In this document: piece by piece, positions 8,104-18,601 of the stretch
Position numbering within the stretch: the first letter of the stretch is position 1
How the letters are laid out: the number at the start of each line of letters is the position of its first letter
Origin: Ancylothrix sp. D3o
GTDB taxonomy: Bacteria > Cyanobacteriota > Cyanobacteriia > Cyanobacteriales > Oscillatoriaceae
Direction of reading: 5' to 3'
Length of the DNA stretch: 64,000 nucleotides
NCBI RefSeq assembly: GCF_025370775.1
Contig: NZ_JAMXEX010000002.1
Span: 248,001-312,000, forward strand
Notes under the pieces: model-generated
The model's input: only the letters and a program-made list of their open reading frames with translations
Told to the model about the DNA's origin: nothing
Databases searched by the model: none
Made by a program: the position numbers and the translations under genes

Positions 8104-8865
8104 AAGCCGTTTAGCAAAAATACCAACACATCGCAATAGCACCCCCAACCTTACAGAAAACTTGCATAAGCAGGTAAAAAAGGCAAATAAACGGGCTGAC
8201 AAATATGGGCCTATCTGACTGTTCTCGCGTCGGGACACGGAAATCTCCCTGTACACAAAAATCTCCGCATACAGCAGTTAAGCCCCTACACTGACTAATT
8301 TAGCTGTTATTGCCCACCGGCCCCCGCGAAAAAAAAATTTACAAACCCCCTAGACAAACTCACCCAGATAGTTTAGTATCTTAGATTGTCGGCTAAAAAC
8401 GGCATGGCCAATCTCATAGAGACCGCCACACCCCAAACCGCAGACAAAAAAAACCGAGGATAACCCAAGGTTTACCCCACCTAGATCCGCTAACAAAGGC
8501 AAACCAGCCTTGTCAATGATCTAAACAGTGGAGGAAACCAGATGAGTAGCGGCTAAAACCCCTGTATAGCGCAGGCAGACAAGCAAAGCCATCATCCCCA
8601 TATAAAAACGGATACTAAGCGGCTTGCCGTTTAAGTCCACCGGGAAAACCTCAATCAAGCCAGAGTGACGCTTCTGGCAAGAGACAGTTTAAAACCAGGC
8701 CGGTTGAAAAGTTGGCAAGCAGCCAATGCAGCGAAACTCCGAAATATGAGGGGTATGCTGCCGCTTGGCATGACAAAGGTTCACACAAGCTGCGCGTCAT
8801 AAAAAAAGCAGCAAACTGTAAACCGAAATATAGTAGTGCATACAAAAAGGGAGACCACAGAACCC
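8104..8865 (+). promoter_or_regulatory. Long leader and candidate promoter of the ribosomal superoperon
   Basis: The ~760 bp before rplC contain no convincing gene. TAGACA at 8351-8356 and TAGTAT at 8374-8379 are 17 bp apart and could form a sigma-70-type promoter, which would give an untranslated leader of roughly 480 nt. Leaders of ribosomal operons can carry autogenous control sites; I could not identify a known one here. Confidence 0.45.
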
Positions 8866-9504
8866 GTGACTCTAGGTATAATTGGCACCAAACTTGGCAT
8901 GACCCAAGTATTCGACGAACAAGGAAAAGCAGTACCCGTAACAGTCGTACAAGCCGGCCCCTGTCCCGTAACCCAAATCAAAACAGAAGAAACAGACGGA
9001 TACACATCCGTTCAAGTTGGCTTCAAAGAAGTAAAACCCAAAGCCCTCAACAAACCCCTCCTCGGCCACCTGAAAAAAGCAGGAGTCGAGCAGCCGGTGC
9101 GCCACCTCAAAGAATACCGGCTTGAAAACCCCAGCGAATATCAACTGGGACAACAAATCAAAGCAGACATCTTTACCCCAGGGCAACTCGTAGACGTCAC
9201 CGGCACAAGCATCGGACGCGGCTTCGCCGGCTACCAAAAACGGCACAACTTCAAACGCGGGCCAATGGCACACGGTTCCAAGAACCACCGCCTCCCCGGT
9301 TCCACCGGCGCCGGTACAACCCCTGGCCGCGTCTTCCCCGGCAAACGCATGGCCGGTCGCCTCGGCGGCAAACAAGCCACCATCCGCAAACTCACCATCG
9401 TTCGCGTTGATGCAGAACGCAACCTAATTTTGCTCAAAGGTTCCGTCCCCGGAAAACCCGGTGCCCTCCTCAGCATCAAACCCGCCAAAAAAGTAGGGAA
9501 ATAG
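8866..9504 (+). CDS. rplC: Large-subunit ribosomal protein L3
   Basis: The protein starts [20 protein letters not shown], the standard L3 N-terminus, and contains the conserved [20 protein letters not shown] and [15 protein letters not shown] segments. L3 binds 23S rRNA early in 50S assembly. The frame is open back to a GTG at 8836, but family alignment favours the GTG at 8866, with GGGAG about 12 nt upstream. It is the first gene of the cluster. rpsJ, which precedes rplC in many bacteria, is absent here, as is usual in cyanobacteria. Confidence 0.97.
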   Translation: MTLGIIGTKLGMTQVFDEQGKAVPVTVVQAGPCPVTQIKTEETDGYTSVQVGFKEVKPKALNKPLLGHLKKAGVEQPVRHLKEYRLENPSEYQLGQQIKADIFTPGQLVDVTGTSIGRGFAGYQKRHNFKRGPMAHGSKNHRLPGSTGAGTTPGRVFPGKRMAGRLGGKQATIRKLTIVRVDAERNLILLKGSVPGKPGALLSIKPAKKVGK

Positions 9505-9536
9505 GAAGGATAAAGAGTTATACGTCAATTGTCCAA

Positions 9537-9597
9537 AAGCAAAAACCGAAAAACAATTGACACTCTGACAAAGGACAAATGACAAAGGACAAACAAA
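9537..9597 (+). repeat. 7-bp-period repeat that supplies the rplD ribosome binding site
   Basis: The rplC-rplD gap contains GACAAAGGACAAATGACAAA, built from heptamers of the GACAAAT/GACAAAG type. The last AAAGGA lies about 8 nt before the rplD ATG and would serve as its SD. Such units resemble the short tandemly repeated repetitive (STRR) sequences of cyanobacteria. Confidence 0.7.
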
Positions 9598-10230
9598 ATG
9601 GTTAACTGTACAGTACGCAACTGGCAGGGAGAGCAAATCGCCGAGGCGACCCTAGAACTAAAAGTTGCAAAAGAAGAAAACGCCTCACACATCGTCCACC
9701 GCGCCCTAGTTCGCCAAACAACCAACCAGCGACAAGGCACAGTCTCCACAAAAACCCGCTCCGAAGTACGCGGCGGCGGACGCAAACCCTGGCGGCAAAA
9801 AGGAACAGGACGCGCCCGCGCCGGCTCCATCCGCTCACCCCTCTGGAGAGGCGGCGGTGTCATCTTTGGCCCCAAACCCAGAGACTTCAACATCGACATG
9901 AACCGCAAAGAACGGCGACTCGCCCTTCGCACAGCCCTAGTCAGCCGTAGCGAAGACCTAATCGTAGTCGAAGACTTTGCACCCAACCTCAGCCAACCCA
10001 AAACAAAAGAACTCGTCGCAGCCTTGGGCCGGTGGGGAATCGCCAAAGAAGCCAAAGTTTTAATGATTTTGGCAGAAAAAGACGAAAACATCTATCGCTC
10101 AGCACGCAACGTCCCCACCATCAAAATGATTCGAGCAGACGGCTTGAACATCTTTGAGATCCTGAACGCAGACAAAATCCTCACCACCCAAGCCGCCCTC
10201 GCCAAAATACAGGAGGTGTACAGTGCTTAA
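9598..10230 (+). CDS. rplD: Large-subunit ribosomal protein L4
   Basis: This is a 210-residue L4. The extended loop carries [20 protein letters not shown] and [16 protein letters not shown], which reaches into the peptide exit tunnel. The C-terminal part has the usual Rossmann-like segment with IVVEDF. The ATG at 9598 has AAAGGA upstream. Its end overlaps rplW by 8 nt, so translation is coupled. L4 represses the S10 operon in Escherichia coli; whether that holds here is unknown. Confidence 0.97.
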   Translation: MVNCTVRNWQGEQIAEATLELKVAKEENASHIVHRALVRQTTNQRQGTVSTKTRSEVRGGGRKPWRQKGTGRARAGSIRSPLWRGGGVIFGPKPRDFNIDMNRKERRLALRTALVSRSEDLIVVEDFAPNLSQPKTKELVAALGRWGIAKEAKVLMILAEKDENIYRSARNVPTIKMIRADGLNIFEILNADKILTTQAALAKIQEVYSA

Positions 10231-10525
10231 ACTAGACGAACGCAAGTTAGCAGACCTAGTGCGCCGGCCCATCGTCACCGAAAAAGCCACAGTCGCCCTA
10301 GAGCAAAACAAATACACCTTTGAAGTAGCTCCCAAAGCCACTAAAACAGAAATCAAAGCAGCTATCGAATACCTCTTTGAAGTCAAAGTCATCAAAGTAA
10401 ACACCCACAAACCCCCACGCAAAAAACGCCGCGTCGGCAAATTTGTAGGCTTCAAACCTCAATACAAACGAGCAGTCGTAACCCTCGCAGAAGGCGACTC
10501 CATAACCTTATTCCCCGAAGTCTAA
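10223..10525 (+). CDS. rplW: Large-subunit ribosomal protein L23
   Basis: This is a 100-residue L23 with the conserved [21 protein letters not shown] core and the [14 protein letters not shown] extension. L23 sits at the tunnel exit, where trigger factor and signal recognition particle dock. The GTG at 10223 lies inside the end of rplD, with AGGAGG just upstream. Confidence 0.97.
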   Translation: MLKLDERKLADLVRRPIVTEKATVALEQNKYTFEVAPKATKTEIKAAIEYLFEVKVIKVNTHKPPRKKRRVGKFVGFKPQYKRAVVTLAEGDSITLFPEV

Positions 10526-10582
10526 AAAGACAAAGAATAAGAGAGATACAACAGATACCCGAAAAACCAAAAAACAAAAACT

Positions 10583-11446
10583 ATGGGCATCCGTTCCTAC
10601 AGACCATACACACCAAGCACCCGTCAACGCAGCGTCTCAGACTTTAACGAGATCACCCGCGACGAGCCAGAAAAATCTCTAACCATCTCCGTCCACCGGC
10701 TAAAAGGACGCAACAACCGAGGCGTCATCACCTGCCGGCACCGGGGTGGCGGACACAAACGCCTCTACCGCATCATCGACTTTCGCCGCGAGAAACTCAA
10801 CATCCCCGCCAAAGTCGCCACCATCGAATACGACCCCAACCGTAACGCCCGCATCGCCCTAGTCAACTACCAAGACGGCGAAAAACGTTACATCCTCCAT
10901 CCCGTCGGCCTCAAAGTCGGCGCCACCATCATCTCCGGGCCCGACTCACCCATTGAAAACGGTAATGCTCTCCCCTTGGGCAACATCCCTCTGGGTACCA
11001 ACGTTCACAACGTCGAACTCGTCCCCGGAAAAGGCGGCCAAATGGTACGCGCCGCCGGTGCCACAGCCCAAGTAGTCGCCAAAGAAGGCAGCTTTGTCAC
11101 CCTAAAACTCCCTTCTGGTGAAGTCCGCCTCATCCGCCGCGAATGCTACGCAACCATCGGACAAGTCGGCAACCTCGACGCCCGCAACATCAGCGTCGGC
11201 AAAGCCGGTCGCACCCGCTGGAAAGGACGCCGGCCCCAAGTACGCGGTAGCGTAATGAACCCCGTAGACCACCCACACGGTGGTGGTGAAGGCCGCGCAC
11301 CCATCGGTAAACCAGGGCCGGTCACACCTTGGGGTAAACCCGCCCTCGGCAAGAAAACCCGCAAACGCAACAAACAAAGTGACTCCCTCATCGTCCGTCG
11401 GCGTCGGAAATCATCGAAACGCGGTCGTGGCGGTCGTGATTCCTAA
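10583..11446 (+). CDS. rplB: Large-subunit ribosomal protein L2
   Basis: This is a full-length 287-residue L2 with [19 protein letters not shown] near the start and the highly conserved [21 protein letters not shown] loop, whose histidine is close to the peptidyl-transferase centre. The basic C-terminus ends [16 protein letters not shown] 229-bp gap with partial TCTAAAAT repeats follows before rpsS, unusual inside this operon. Confidence 0.97.
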   Translation: MGIRSYRPYTPSTRQRSVSDFNEITRDEPEKSLTISVHRLKGRNNRGVITCRHRGGGHKRLYRIIDFRREKLNIPAKVATIEYDPNRNARIALVNYQDGEKRYILHPVGLKVGATIISGPDSPIENGNALPLGNIPLGTNVHNVELVPGKGGQMVRAAGATAQVVAKEGSFVTLKLPSGEVRLIRRECYATIGQVGNLDARNISVGKAGRTRWKGRRPQVRGSVMNPVDHPHGGGEGRAPIGKPGPVTPWGKPALGKKTRKRNKQSDSLIVRRRRKSSKRGRGGRDS

Positions 11447-11675
11447 GAGTTTAATCGTAGGAGCGGTTTCTTCAACATCTTGGCTTATCCAAGTTACAGA
11501 TTTTCTCGCTCATACAAAGTTTAGGTTTTAGATCGCAAAAAATTTAAAATCTAAACTCTCAACTCAAAAGGAAAAATGTGGCCAATTGGTCATAAAGCTT
11601 CAATAATTTTAGATTTTAGAATCCTCCAAAATCTGAAATCCGGACATTGAAAATCCAGTCATCCCAAACTTCACT

Positions 11676-11957
11676 ATGAGCCGTTCACTTAAAAAAGGCC
11701 CCTTTGTGGCAGATCACCTGCTCAGCAAAGTAGAAGCCCTCAATGAAAGAGGCGAAAAACAAGTTATTAAAACTTGGTCCAGAGCATCCACCATCGTCCC
11801 CGACATGGTAGGACACACCATCGCCGTACACAACGGACGCCAGCACGTTCCCGTCTACGTCACCGACCAAATGGTAGGACATAAACTAGGCGAATTTGCC
11901 CCCACCCGCACCTTTCGCGGCCACGCAAAAAGCGACAAAAAAGCCGGTAAACGATAA
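11676..11957 (+). CDS. rpsS: Small-subunit ribosomal protein S19
   Basis: The 93-residue protein opens [16 protein letters not shown] and has [20 protein letters not shown] and [14 protein letters not shown], all standard S19. S19 lies in the 30S head near S13. It is full length for the family. Confidence 0.97.
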   Translation: MSRSLKKGPFVADHLLSKVEALNERGEKQVIKTWSRASTIVPDMVGHTIAVHNGRQHVPVYVTDQMVGHKLGEFAPTRTFRGHAKSDKKAGKR

Positions 11958-11971
11958 CTTGTCAATCGGGA

Positions 11972-12058
11972 TAAGTCAAGAGTCATTAGTCAAGAGTCAT
12001 TAGTCAGAAATACCTCACCAATGACAAACGATTTTTGACAAATGGCAAATGACAAACA
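11972..12058 (+). repeat. GTCAAGAGTCATTAGTCA-type 7-bp-period repeat before rplV
   Basis: The rpsS-rplV gap is largely built from heptamer-like units: AAGAGTCATTAGTCA repeated, then ATGACAAACGATTTTTGACA and ATGGCAAATGACAAAC. The pieces can fold on each other because GTCATT and AATGAC units both occur. Confidence 0.6.
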
Positions 12059-12069
12059 AGGAAAAAACT

Positions 12070-12429
12070 ATGGCAGTTAATACCAAAGAAGAAGCAAAAG
12101 CCATCGCCAGATACATCCGGATGTCTCCATCCAAAGTGCGGCGGGTACTCGACCAAATTCGCGGGCGTTCCTATCGCGACGCATTAATCATGCTCGAATT
12201 CATGCCCTACCGCGCCTGTGACCCCATCCTCGCAGCCCTGCGTAGCGCCGTAGCCAACGCCGAGCACAACTTAGGACTTGACCCAGCCAACCTAATTGTC
12301 AGTCAAGCCTACGCAGATCAAGGGCCGAGCTTAAAACGCTTTCGCCCCCGTGCTCAAGGTCGCGCCTATCAAATTCGCAAACCAACCTGCCACATTACAG
12401 TCGTAGTAGCGACCGTTGCAGAAGAATAA
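12070..12429 (+). CDS. rplV: Large-subunit ribosomal protein L22
   Basis: The 119-residue L22 carries [20 protein letters not shown] at its start and the tunnel-lining loop [20 protein letters not shown] at its end. I prefer the ATG at 12070, with AAGGA upstream, over an in-frame ATG at 12049 that falls inside the intergenic repeat. L22 lines the exit tunnel with L4. Confidence 0.96.
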   Translation: MAVNTKEEAKAIARYIRMSPSKVRRVLDQIRGRSYRDALIMLEFMPYRACDPILAALRSAVANAEHNLGLDPANLIVSQAYADQGPSLKRFRPRAQGRAYQIRKPTCHITVVVATVAEE

Positions 12430-12540
12430 ACAAGCAATTTTTACGCGGCAAACGGTGAATCTTGGGTTCTGGATCTCTAAATCCATAACTCAATCCCAAA
12501 TTCGGGCATCGTCCAATCGCGCCACCCTCAAAGGTACACT

Positions 12541-13272
12541 ATGGGACAAAAAATAAATCCAGTTGGTTTTCGCTTAGGGGTAACACAAGAACACCGCTCA
12601 CGCTGGTTCGCAGACCCCAACCGATATCCAGAAGTCTTACAAGAAGACTACAAAATTCGTAAATACGTTCAGAAAAACCTCAGCAACGCTGGCATTTCTG
12701 AAGTACGCATCGAACGCAAAGCCGACCAAATAGACCTCGAAGTACGCACCGCCAGACCCGGTGTAGTCGTAGGACGCGGCGGACAAGGCATAGAAAACCT
12801 GCGTACCGGCCTCTCAGAAATGCTCGGAGCAGCCAACCGGCAAATCCGCATCAACGTCGTAGAAGTCACGCGACCCGATGCAGACGCCACCCTGATCGCC
12901 GAATACATCGCCCAACAACTCGAACGGCGGGTATCCTTCCGGCGGGTTGTACGCCAAGCCATGCAACGCGCTCAAAAAGCCGGTGCCGAAGGCATCAAAG
13001 TCCAAGTCAGCGGACGTCTCAACGGTGCAGAAATTGCTCGTACCGAATGGACACGCGAAGGCCGAGTTCCCCTGCACACACTGCGGGCCGACATCGACTA
13101 CTCGTACTGCACCGCTAAAACCGTTTACGGTATTTTGGGCATCAAAGTTTGGGTATTTAAAGGCGAAATTATCCCAGGACAACAAGAACAGCCCCAAGCC
13201 GCAGCCCAACCCACTCGCCGCAAACAACAACGTCGGCGTCCGACCTTTGAAGACCGTTCCAACGAAGGTTAA
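12541..13272 (+). CDS. rpsC: Small-subunit ribosomal protein S3
   Basis: This is a 243-residue S3. It has the KH domain with [34 protein letters not shown] at the start and [20 protein letters not shown] near the C-terminal domain. A basic Gln/Arg-rich tail ([11 protein letters not shown]) follows. S3 forms part of the mRNA entry channel. Confidence 0.97.
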   Translation: MGQKINPVGFRLGVTQEHRSRWFADPNRYPEVLQEDYKIRKYVQKNLSNAGISEVRIERKADQIDLEVRTARPGVVVGRGGQGIENLRTGLSEMLGAANRQIRINVVEVTRPDADATLIAEYIAQQLERRVSFRRVVRQAMQRAQKAGAEGIKVQVSGRLNGAEIARTEWTREGRVPLHTLRADIDYSYCTAKTVYGILGIKVWVFKGEIIPGQQEQPQAAAQPTRRKQQRRRPTFEDRSNEG

Positions 13273-13337
13273 TTCATAGCGTCATAGTTGGCGAAATCAT
13301 TTTCGATTTTGGATTTTAAATTTTAAAAAAAATTTTC

Positions 13338-13363
13338 AAATCTAAAATCTAAAATCTAAAATT
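13338..13363 (+). repeat. TCTAAAA heptamer array before rplP
   Basis: Between rpsC and rplP, AAATCTAAAATCTAAAAT continues for nearly four heptamer units. An opposite-strand copy (GATTTTGGATTTTAAATT) lies just upstream, so the array can form a hairpin in the operon mRNA. Confidence 0.75.
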
Positions 13364-13385
13364 CCATCCCACCCATCACCAAATC

Positions 13386-13805
13386 ATGCTAAGTCCTAAA
13401 AGAACAAAATTCCGTAAGCAACAGCGCGGACGCATGACGGGGATTGCAACGCGAGGCAGTAACATCAACTTCGGGGAATTCGCCCTCCAAGCCCTCGAAC
13501 CTTGCTGGATTACTTCCCGTCAAATCGAAGCCTCCCGTCGTGCCATGACCCGCTACATCCGCCGGGGTGGAAAAATCTGGATTCGGATCTTCCCAGATAA
13601 ACCCGTCACCATGAGAGCCGCAGAAACCCGGATGGGTTCCGGTAAAGGTTCTCCCGAATTTTGGGTAGCAGTTGTCAAACCCGGTCGTGTACTGTTTGAA
13701 ATTGGCGGAGTCAGCGAAGAAATTGCTCGTGAAGCAATGCGTCTAGCGGCTTATAAACTGCCAATCAAAACAAAATTCATCACTCGTCAAGAGGAGCAGA
13801 GCTAA
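13386..13805 (+). CDS. rplP: Large-subunit ribosomal protein L16
   Basis: The 139-residue L16 shows [37 protein letters not shown] and [20 protein letters not shown]16 helps shape the A-site of the 50S subunit. It is followed within 5 nt by rpmC. Confidence 0.97.
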   Translation: MLSPKRTKFRKQQRGRMTGIATRGSNINFGEFALQALEPCWITSRQIEASRRAMTRYIRRGGKIWIRIFPDKPVTMRAAETRMGSGKGSPEFWVAVVKPGRVLFEIGGVSEEIAREAMRLAAYKLPIKTKFITRQEEQS

Positions 13806-13809
13806 GAAA

Positions 13810-14025
13810 ATGGCTTTCTCAAAAATCTCAGATTTCCAAAACCTCAGCGATTCGGAAGTCGAACAGCAAATTTTGGCAGCAAAGCGGGAACTCTTCCAAT
13901 TACGGATGCAAAAAGCAACCAAACAATTAGAGAAACCCCACTTGTTTAAACATACAAAACATCGGCTGGCTCAACTTCATACCCTTGAAGCTCAAAGAAA
14001 ACAAAAAGCCGCCCAAGAATCCTAA
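13810..14025 (+). CDS. rpmC: Large-subunit ribosomal protein L29
   Basis: This 71-residue helical protein has the L29 core LSDSEVEQQILAAKRELFQL and LRMQKATKQLEKPHLF, followed by the second helix HTKHRLAQLHTLEAQRKQK. The order rplP-rpmC-rpsQ is the usual one. Confidence 0.95.
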   Translation: MAFSKISDFQNLSDSEVEQQILAAKRELFQLRMQKATKQLEKPHLFKHTKHRLAQLHTLEAQRKQKAAQES

Positions 14026-14045
14026 TCAGAAAGGAGTAGGTGAGA

Positions 14046-14297
14046 ATGGCAGTAAAAGAAAGAGTCGGCTTTGTCGTCAGCGACAAAATGAACAAAACCG
14101 TAGTGGTGACTATCGAAAACCGTGCGCCCCACACAAAATACGGCAAAATCATGGTTCGCACCAAACGCTACAAAGCCCACGATGAAGAAAATCAGTGCAA
14201 AGAAGGCGACCGGGTTCGCATCCAAGAAACCCGCCCTCTAAGCAAAACCAAACGCTGGCAAGTGGTCGAAATTCTCAGCAGCGCCTCCCAAAAATAA
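14046..14297 (+). CDS. rpsQ: Small-subunit ribosomal protein S17
   Basis: The 83-residue S17 contains [20 protein letters not shown] and [16 protein letters not shown], an OB-fold rRNA-binding protein of the 30S body. The ATG at 14046 has AAAGGAG at good distance; the GTG at 14040 is less likely. Confidence 0.96.
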   Translation: MAVKERVGFVVSDKMNKTVVVTIENRAPHTKYGKIMVRTKRYKAHDEENQCKEGDRVRIQETRPLSKTKRWQVVEILSSASQK

Positions 14298-14300
14298 AAA

Positions 14301-14318
14301 TGTCTCCAATTGGAGACA
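14301..14318. repeat. Perfect 18-bp palindrome between rpsQ and rplN
   Basis: TGTCTCCAATTGGAGACA is its own reverse complement and fills most of the short gap between the rpsQ stop and the rplN start. It could bind a dimeric regulator or form a cruciform; as RNA, its two halves would pair with almost no loop, so DNA binding seems more likely. No T-run follows. Confidence 0.7.
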
Positions 14319-14342
14319 AAAAACCGAACTGGAACAATCGCC

Positions 14343-14708
14343 GTGATTCAACAAGAAACTTATCTCAACGTAGCCGACAATAGCGGAGCCAGAAAACTGA
14401 TGTGCATCCGCGTCTTGGGAGGCAACCGCACTTATGCCAACGTCGGCGATATTATCGTCGCTGTTGTCAAAGATGCCATTCCCAATATGGGTGTCAAAAA
14501 ATCCGATGTCGTCAAAGCTGTTATCGTCCGTACCCGCAAAGGATTACGTCGTGAAAGCGGCATGAGCATTCGCTTTGATGACAACGCCGCCGTGATTATC
14601 AACAACGATGGCAACCCCAAGGGAACCCGCGTATTTGGGCCAGTTGCCCGCGAACTTCGCGATAAAAACTTCACCAAAATTGTCTCCCTTGCACCAGAGG
14701 TGCTGTAA
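14343..14708 (+). CDS. rplN: Large-subunit ribosomal protein L14
   Basis: From the GTG at 14343 the protein reads [20 protein letters not shown], the standard L14 start, for 121 residues. [20 protein letters not shown] and [20 protein letters not shown] follow. The frame is open back to 14310, but that part matches no L14. The stop overlaps the rplX start by one base (TAATG). Confidence 0.95.
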   Translation: MIQQETYLNVADNSGARKLMCIRVLGGNRTYANVGDIIVAVVKDAIPNMGVKKSDVVKAVIVRTRKGLRRESGMSIRFDDNAAVIINNDGNPKGTRVFGPVARELRDKNFTKIVSLAPEVL

Positions 14709-15061
14709 TGGCCAAACAAAATACAAGTGCTAGCGTCGTTCGCTACAAAATGCACGTCAAAAAAGGCGACACCGTGCAAATAATCACCGGCAAAGACAAA
14801 GGTAAAGTCGGACAAATTACTAAAGTTTTACCGAAAAAATCTGCCGTCGTTGTCGAAGGCGTTAACGTCAAAACCAAGCACGTTAAACCCCAAGGCGAAG
14901 GTGAATCAGGGAAAATCATCAACTTTGAAGCCCCCATCCATAGCTCCAATGTGATGCTCTATTCACAATCGCAAAAAGTCGCCAGCCGCATCTCTTACAC
15001 CGTTACCGAAGACGGACGGAAAGTAAGAATGCTCAAAAAAACCGGCGAAATTATTGATTAG
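14708..15061 (+). CDS. rplX: Large-subunit ribosomal protein L24
   Basis: The 117-residue L24 has a KOW motif in [20 protein letters not shown] and the [15 protein letters not shown] segment. L24 is an assembly initiator of the 50S subunit. It is translationally coupled to rplN through TAATG. Confidence 0.96.
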   Translation: MAKQNTSASVVRYKMHVKKGDTVQIITGKDKGKVGQITKVLPKKSAVVVEGVNVKTKHVKPQGEGESGKIINFEAPIHSSNVMLYSQSQKVASRISYTVTEDGRKVRMLKKTGEIID

Positions 15062-15118
15062 TTAATCGTCAATTGTCCCTTGTCTCTCGTCAATTGTTCC
15101 TTGTTTCTTTTTTGTTTT
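15062..15118 (+). repeat. GTCAATTGTCCCTTGT-type repeat after rplX
   Basis: The rplX-rplE gap (about 160 bp) opens with repeats of CGTCAATTGT(C/T)CCTTGT(C/T)TC, again with a spacing near 7 or 14 bp. No promoter is evident. Confidence 0.5.
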
Positions 15119-15220
15119 GAGAAACGACTTTTGACAGTACGGGCAGCGCCCCCATGCCTGCCCTGATAATTGACACAACTCACCCTGACCAAGACCAGGG
15201 AAATAAAGGGAACTCAACTT

Positions 15221-15766
15221 ATGCCAGATAGACTCAAAACACGCTACCAAGAAACGATTGTCCCGAAATTGATGGAGCAGTTTAATTACGGCAACATCCA
15301 TCAAGTCCCCAAAGTGATTAAAGTCACCGTTAACCGGGGGATGGGAGATGCAGCCCAAAACGCTAAAGCGATGGAAGCATCCTTACAAGAAATTGGCATC
15401 ATCACCGGCCAAAAACCGGTCGTGACTCGCGCCAAAAAAGCAATTGCCGGTTTCAAAATTCGTCAAGGAATGCCGGTCGGCATTATGGTCACACTTCGTG
15501 GAGACCGGATGTATGACTTTTTAGACCGTCTCATTAACCTCTCCTTGCCTCGCATTCGTGACTTTCGCGGCATCAGCCCCAAAAGCTTTGATGGTCGCGG
15601 AAACTACACCCTCGGCATCCGAGAGCAATTAATTTTTCCCGAAGTTGAATACGACAGAGTAGATCAAATTCGTGGCATGGACATCTCGATCATTACGACA
15701 GCAAACACTGACGAAGAGGGCCGCGCCTTGTTAAAGGAAATGGGTATGCCCTTTCGGGCTAGCTGA
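15221..15766 (+). CDS. rplE: Large-subunit ribosomal protein L5
   Basis: The 181-residue L5 starts [20 protein letters not shown] at the ATG at 15221, with AAAGGG upstream, and contains [20 protein letters not shown] and [20 protein letters not shown]. It binds 5S rRNA. The open frame to 15170 is not family-like. Confidence 0.96.
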   Translation: MPDRLKTRYQETIVPKLMEQFNYGNIHQVPKVIKVTVNRGMGDAAQNAKAMEASLQEIGIITGQKPVVTRAKKAIAGFKIRQGMPVGIMVTLRGDRMYDFLDRLINLSLPRIRDFRGISPKSFDGRGNYTLGIREQLIFPEVEYDRVDQIRGMDISIITTANTDEEGRALLKEMGMPFRAS

Positions 15767-15788
15767 GCCACATATATAAGGAGGAAAG

Positions 15789-16190
15789 ATGGCGGCAAAC
15801 GACACAATTGCAGATATGCTCACGCGCATCCGAAATTCTTGCATGGCGCGGCATGAAACAACGAAAGTACCAGCAACAAAAATTACTCGCAGTATTGCCC
15901 AAGTCCTCAAAGACGAAGGTTTTATTGCCGAATATGAAGAAGCCGGCGAAGGAGTTAAAAAAGAATTGGTGCTTTCCTTGAAATACAAAGGAAAAAATCG
16001 TCAACCAATTATCAACGCCCTCAAACGAGTTAGTAAGCCAGGATTGCGCGTTTATTCTAACAGCAAAGACTTGCCTAAAGTTTTGGGTGGCATCGGTATT
16101 GCAATTATTTCCACCTCCAGTGGAATTATGACAGACCGACAAGCAAGATCAGCCGGCGTGGGTGGCGAAGTGCTTTGTTATGTGTGGTAA
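15789..16190 (+). CDS. rpsH: Small-subunit ribosomal protein S8
   Basis: The 133-residue S8 shows [20 protein letters not shown] at the start and the C-terminal [20 protein letters not shown] rRNA-binding segment. AGGAGG lies 6 nt before the ATG. rpsN, often found between rplE and rpsH elsewhere, is missing, as expected for cyanobacteria. Confidence 0.97.
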   Translation: MAANDTIADMLTRIRNSCMARHETTKVPATKITRSIAQVLKDEGFIAEYEEAGEGVKKELVLSLKYKGKNRQPIINALKRVSKPGLRVYSNSKDLPKVLGGIGIAIISTSSGIMTDRQARSAGVGGEVLCYVW

Positions 16191-16210
16191 TCGGTAATCG
16201 GTAATCGGGA
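16189..16210 (+). repeat. TAATCGG heptamer repeat after rpsH
   Basis: Three tandem copies of TAATCGG or GTAATCG follow the rpsH stop. This is another sequence variant with a 7-bp period, unrelated in sequence to the TCTAAAA arrays. Confidence 0.7.
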
Positions 16211-16340
16211 AAAGGCATTTATAAAGAAAGGAAAAAAAACTTATATTTCCTCTTTCTAAACCCAAAAATTACCTTTTTACCCATTACCCCTTGCCAATTA
16301 ACATAAATTCATTACCAACGACGAAAGGAAACATAAACTC

Positions 16341-16889
16341 ATGTCTCGGATCGGAAAGCGCCCCATAAGCATCCCATCAAAGGTAGAAGTAACTATCAAC
16401 GGGCAGCAGGTTGCAGTAAAGGGGCCAAAAGGTACTTTAAGCCGGGTTCTGCCCTCCGAAGTAGCCGTCGAACAGGAAGGCGAAACCATATTGGTTAACA
16501 GAGTGAACGACTCTCGGCCCGCCCGCCAGCGTCACGGCCTCTGCCGTACCCTGGTTTCTAACATGGTCGAAGGAGTCTCCACCGGCTTTCAAAAACGTTT
16601 AGAAATTCAAGGCGTTGGCTACCGCGCCGCCGTCCAAGGAAAAAACCTAATCCTTAACGTCGGATACAGCAAGCCAGTTGAAATTGAACCCCCCGACGGG
16701 ATCACAGTCGCCGTCGAAAACAACACCAACGTCATCGTCAGCGGCATTGATAAAGAAATCGTCGGCAACACCGCCGCACGCATTCGCGCCGTTCGTCCCC
16801 CAGAAGTCTATAAAGGCAAAGGCATTCGCTATGCCGGTGAAGTCGTCAGACGGAAAGTTGGTAAGGCAGGAGGCAAAGGTAAGAAATGA
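16341..16889 (+). CDS. rplF: Large-subunit ribosomal protein L6
   Basis: This is a 182-residue L6 with two repeated domains, [20 protein letters not shown] at the start and [20 protein letters not shown] at the end. Its last 4 bases overlap the rplR start (ATGA). Confidence 0.97.
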   Translation: MSRIGKRPISIPSKVEVTINGQQVAVKGPKGTLSRVLPSEVAVEQEGETILVNRVNDSRPARQRHGLCRTLVSNMVEGVSTGFQKRLEIQGVGYRAAVQGKNLILNVGYSKPVEIEPPDGITVAVENNTNVIVSGIDKEIVGNTAARIRAVRPPEVYKGKGIRYAGEVVRRKVGKAGGKGKK

Positions 16890-17248
16890 AGGCAACACGC
16901 AAAGCATCTGTTCAACGTCGCCATCAGCGCGTGCGGCGTAAGGTATTCGGCACCTCGGAACGTCCCCGTTTGGCTGTGTTTCGCTCCAACGAACACATCT
17001 ATGCTCAAGTTATTGACGACACCAAACATCACACCCTCGCTGCCGCTTCGACGCTTGAGCCAGACCTGCGCTCGTCCCTTAGCTCTGGTGGCAACCGGGA
17101 AGCCTCTACACAGGTTGGCAAGCTGATCGCCGAACGAGCCAAAGCTGCCGGTATTGAAAAAGTCGTCTTTGACCGGGGTGGCAACCTCTATCACGGTCGT
17201 ATCCAAGCCCTTGCAGAAGCAGCCCGCGAAGCCGGTTTAGACTTCTAA
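16886..17248 (+). CDS. rplR: Large-subunit ribosomal protein L18
   Basis: The 120-residue L18 contains [39 protein letters not shown] and the C-terminal [20 protein letters not shown]. It binds 5S rRNA with L5. It starts inside the end of rplF. Confidence 0.97.
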   Translation: MKATRKASVQRRHQRVRRKVFGTSERPRLAVFRSNEHIYAQVIDDTKHHTLAAASTLEPDLRSSLSSGGNREASTQVGKLIAERAKAAGIEKVVFDRGGNLYHGRIQALAEAAREAGLDF

Positions 17249-17257
17249 AACCCTTGG

Positions 17258-17412
17258 GTTTGTCTATTGTCCCTTGTCCATTGTCCATTGTCCTCTTTTT
17301 CGTTCATAGCTTTTGATTTTTGTCAAAAGCCCATTGTCTTAACCTCCGTCATTGCTTTTAATGACCATTGACTAATGACTAATGACAAATGACAAATGAC
17401 AACTAACAACTG
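17258..17412 (+). repeat. TTGTCCA and GACAAAT repeats between rplR and rpsE
   Basis: The gap has TTGTCCATTGTCCATTGTCC near 17270-17291 and, on its right side, GACTAATGACTAATGACAAATGACAAATGACA at 17367-17401 (given as overlapping heptamers). The two halves are of opposite sense, so the mRNA can fold here. Confidence 0.7.
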
Positions 17413-17422
17413 AAAAAAAACT

Positions 17423-17971
17423 ATGGCAGAACAACAGCAACCCTCACGCCGCAGCAGCAGCAAAAAAACCAACCGCACCCGCGAAAAAGAAACCGAATGG
17501 CAAGAGCGGGTTGTCCAAATCCGCCGCGTTACCAAAGTGGTCAAAGGCGGTAAAAAGCTCAGTTTCCGTGCCATCGTGGTTGTGGGCAACGAGCGCGGTC
17601 AAGTTGGGGTGGGTGTCGGCAAAGCCGCTGACGTGATCAGCGCCGTTAAAAAAGGCGTTGTAGACGGGAAAAAACACCTCGTTGAAGTCCCCCTCACCAA
17701 ATCAAACTCTATCCCCCACCCCATCAACGGAGCCGCCACCGGCGCCAAAGTAATGATGCGTCCCGCTGCTCCGGGTACGGGTGTAATCGCCGGTGGTGCC
17801 GTGCGAACCGTCTTAGAACTCGCCGGTGTCCGTAACATTCTTGCCAAACAACTCGGCTCTAACAACCCCTTGAACAACGCTAGAGCAGCCGTTGACGCCC
17901 TCTCTACCCTCCGCACCTTCTCCGATGTGGCCGAAGAACGCGGAATCCCCGTCGAGCGGCTTCTATCATAG
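17423..17971 (+). CDS. rpsE: Small-subunit ribosomal protein S5
   Basis: The 182-residue S5 has a basic N-terminal extension ([16 protein letters not shown]), then [20 protein letters not shown] and [20 protein letters not shown], and ends with [17 protein letters not shown]5 helps decoding accuracy at the 30S mRNA entry. rpmD (L30), which follows in many bacteria, is absent. Confidence 0.97.
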   Translation: MAEQQQPSRRSSSKKTNRTREKETEWQERVVQIRRVTKVVKGGKKLSFRAIVVVGNERGQVGVGVGKAADVISAVKKGVVDGKKHLVEVPLTKSNSIPHPINGAATGAKVMMRPAAPGTGVIAGGAVRTVLELAGVRNILAKQLGSNNPLNNARAAVDALSTLRTFSDVAEERGIPVERLLS

Positions 17972-18036
17972 GATATGTCATTTGTCAATACTTTAAACAG
18001 CATTGACAAGAAAAAAAACGCCAAGGATAGCACACT

Positions 18037-18495
18037 ATGAGATTGCACTCAATTGCCCCCAAACCGGGCTCCAAAAAACGCAAGCGCCGCCTGGGCCGGG
18101 GTGTTGCAGCCGGCCAAGGTGCCAGCGCCGGCAAAGGGATGCGCGGTCAGAAATCTAGATCCGGCGGCAGTACCCGCCCTGGTTTTGAAGGTGGCCAAAT
18201 GCCCCTTTACCGCCGCTTACCGAAACTCAAACACTTTACCGTAATCAATCGGAAAGAATACACGATCATTAACGTTGCTAAGTTGGCCTCCTTGCCGGCC
18301 AATACCGAAGTTACCCTAGCTTCCCTCAAAGAAGCAGGCATTGTCACCGGCAACAACAAAAACCCCCTAAAAATCTTAGGAACCGGCGATATCAACGTCG
18401 CCATCAACGTTAAAGCAGCCGCCTTTACCGCTTCGGCCCGCACTAAAATAGAAGCTGCTGGTGGAAGTTGCGTTGTGATCACCGGCAGACAATAA
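18037..18495 (+). CDS. rplO: Large-subunit ribosomal protein L15
   Basis: The 152-residue L15 opens with [20 protein letters not shown] and the Gly-rich [11 protein letters not shown], and has [19 protein letters not shown]. It is a late-assembling 50S protein. A 247-bp repeat-bearing gap separates it from secY. Confidence 0.97.
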   Translation: MRLHSIAPKPGSKKRKRRLGRGVAAGQGASAGKGMRGQKSRSGGSTRPGFEGGQMPLYRRLPKLKHFTVINRKEYTIINVAKLASLPANTEVTLASLKEAGIVTGNNKNPLKILGTGDINVAINVKAAAFTASARTKIEAAGGSCVVITGRQ

Positions 18496-18601
18496 GCACC
18501 CTGCCGCCTGGTTGGCGTAGCGTCTGGTAGAGAAGAGAACCGCAATTTATCATTTTCGGAAGTCTTCTTATCTACCAAAAACCCACCCTGAATAACAAAA
18601 G

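Noticed and set aside
8712-9125. Arg/Ser-rich plus-strand frame over the start of rplC
   Set aside because: It is an out-of-frame reading of rplC; the rplC frame has the full L3 signature.
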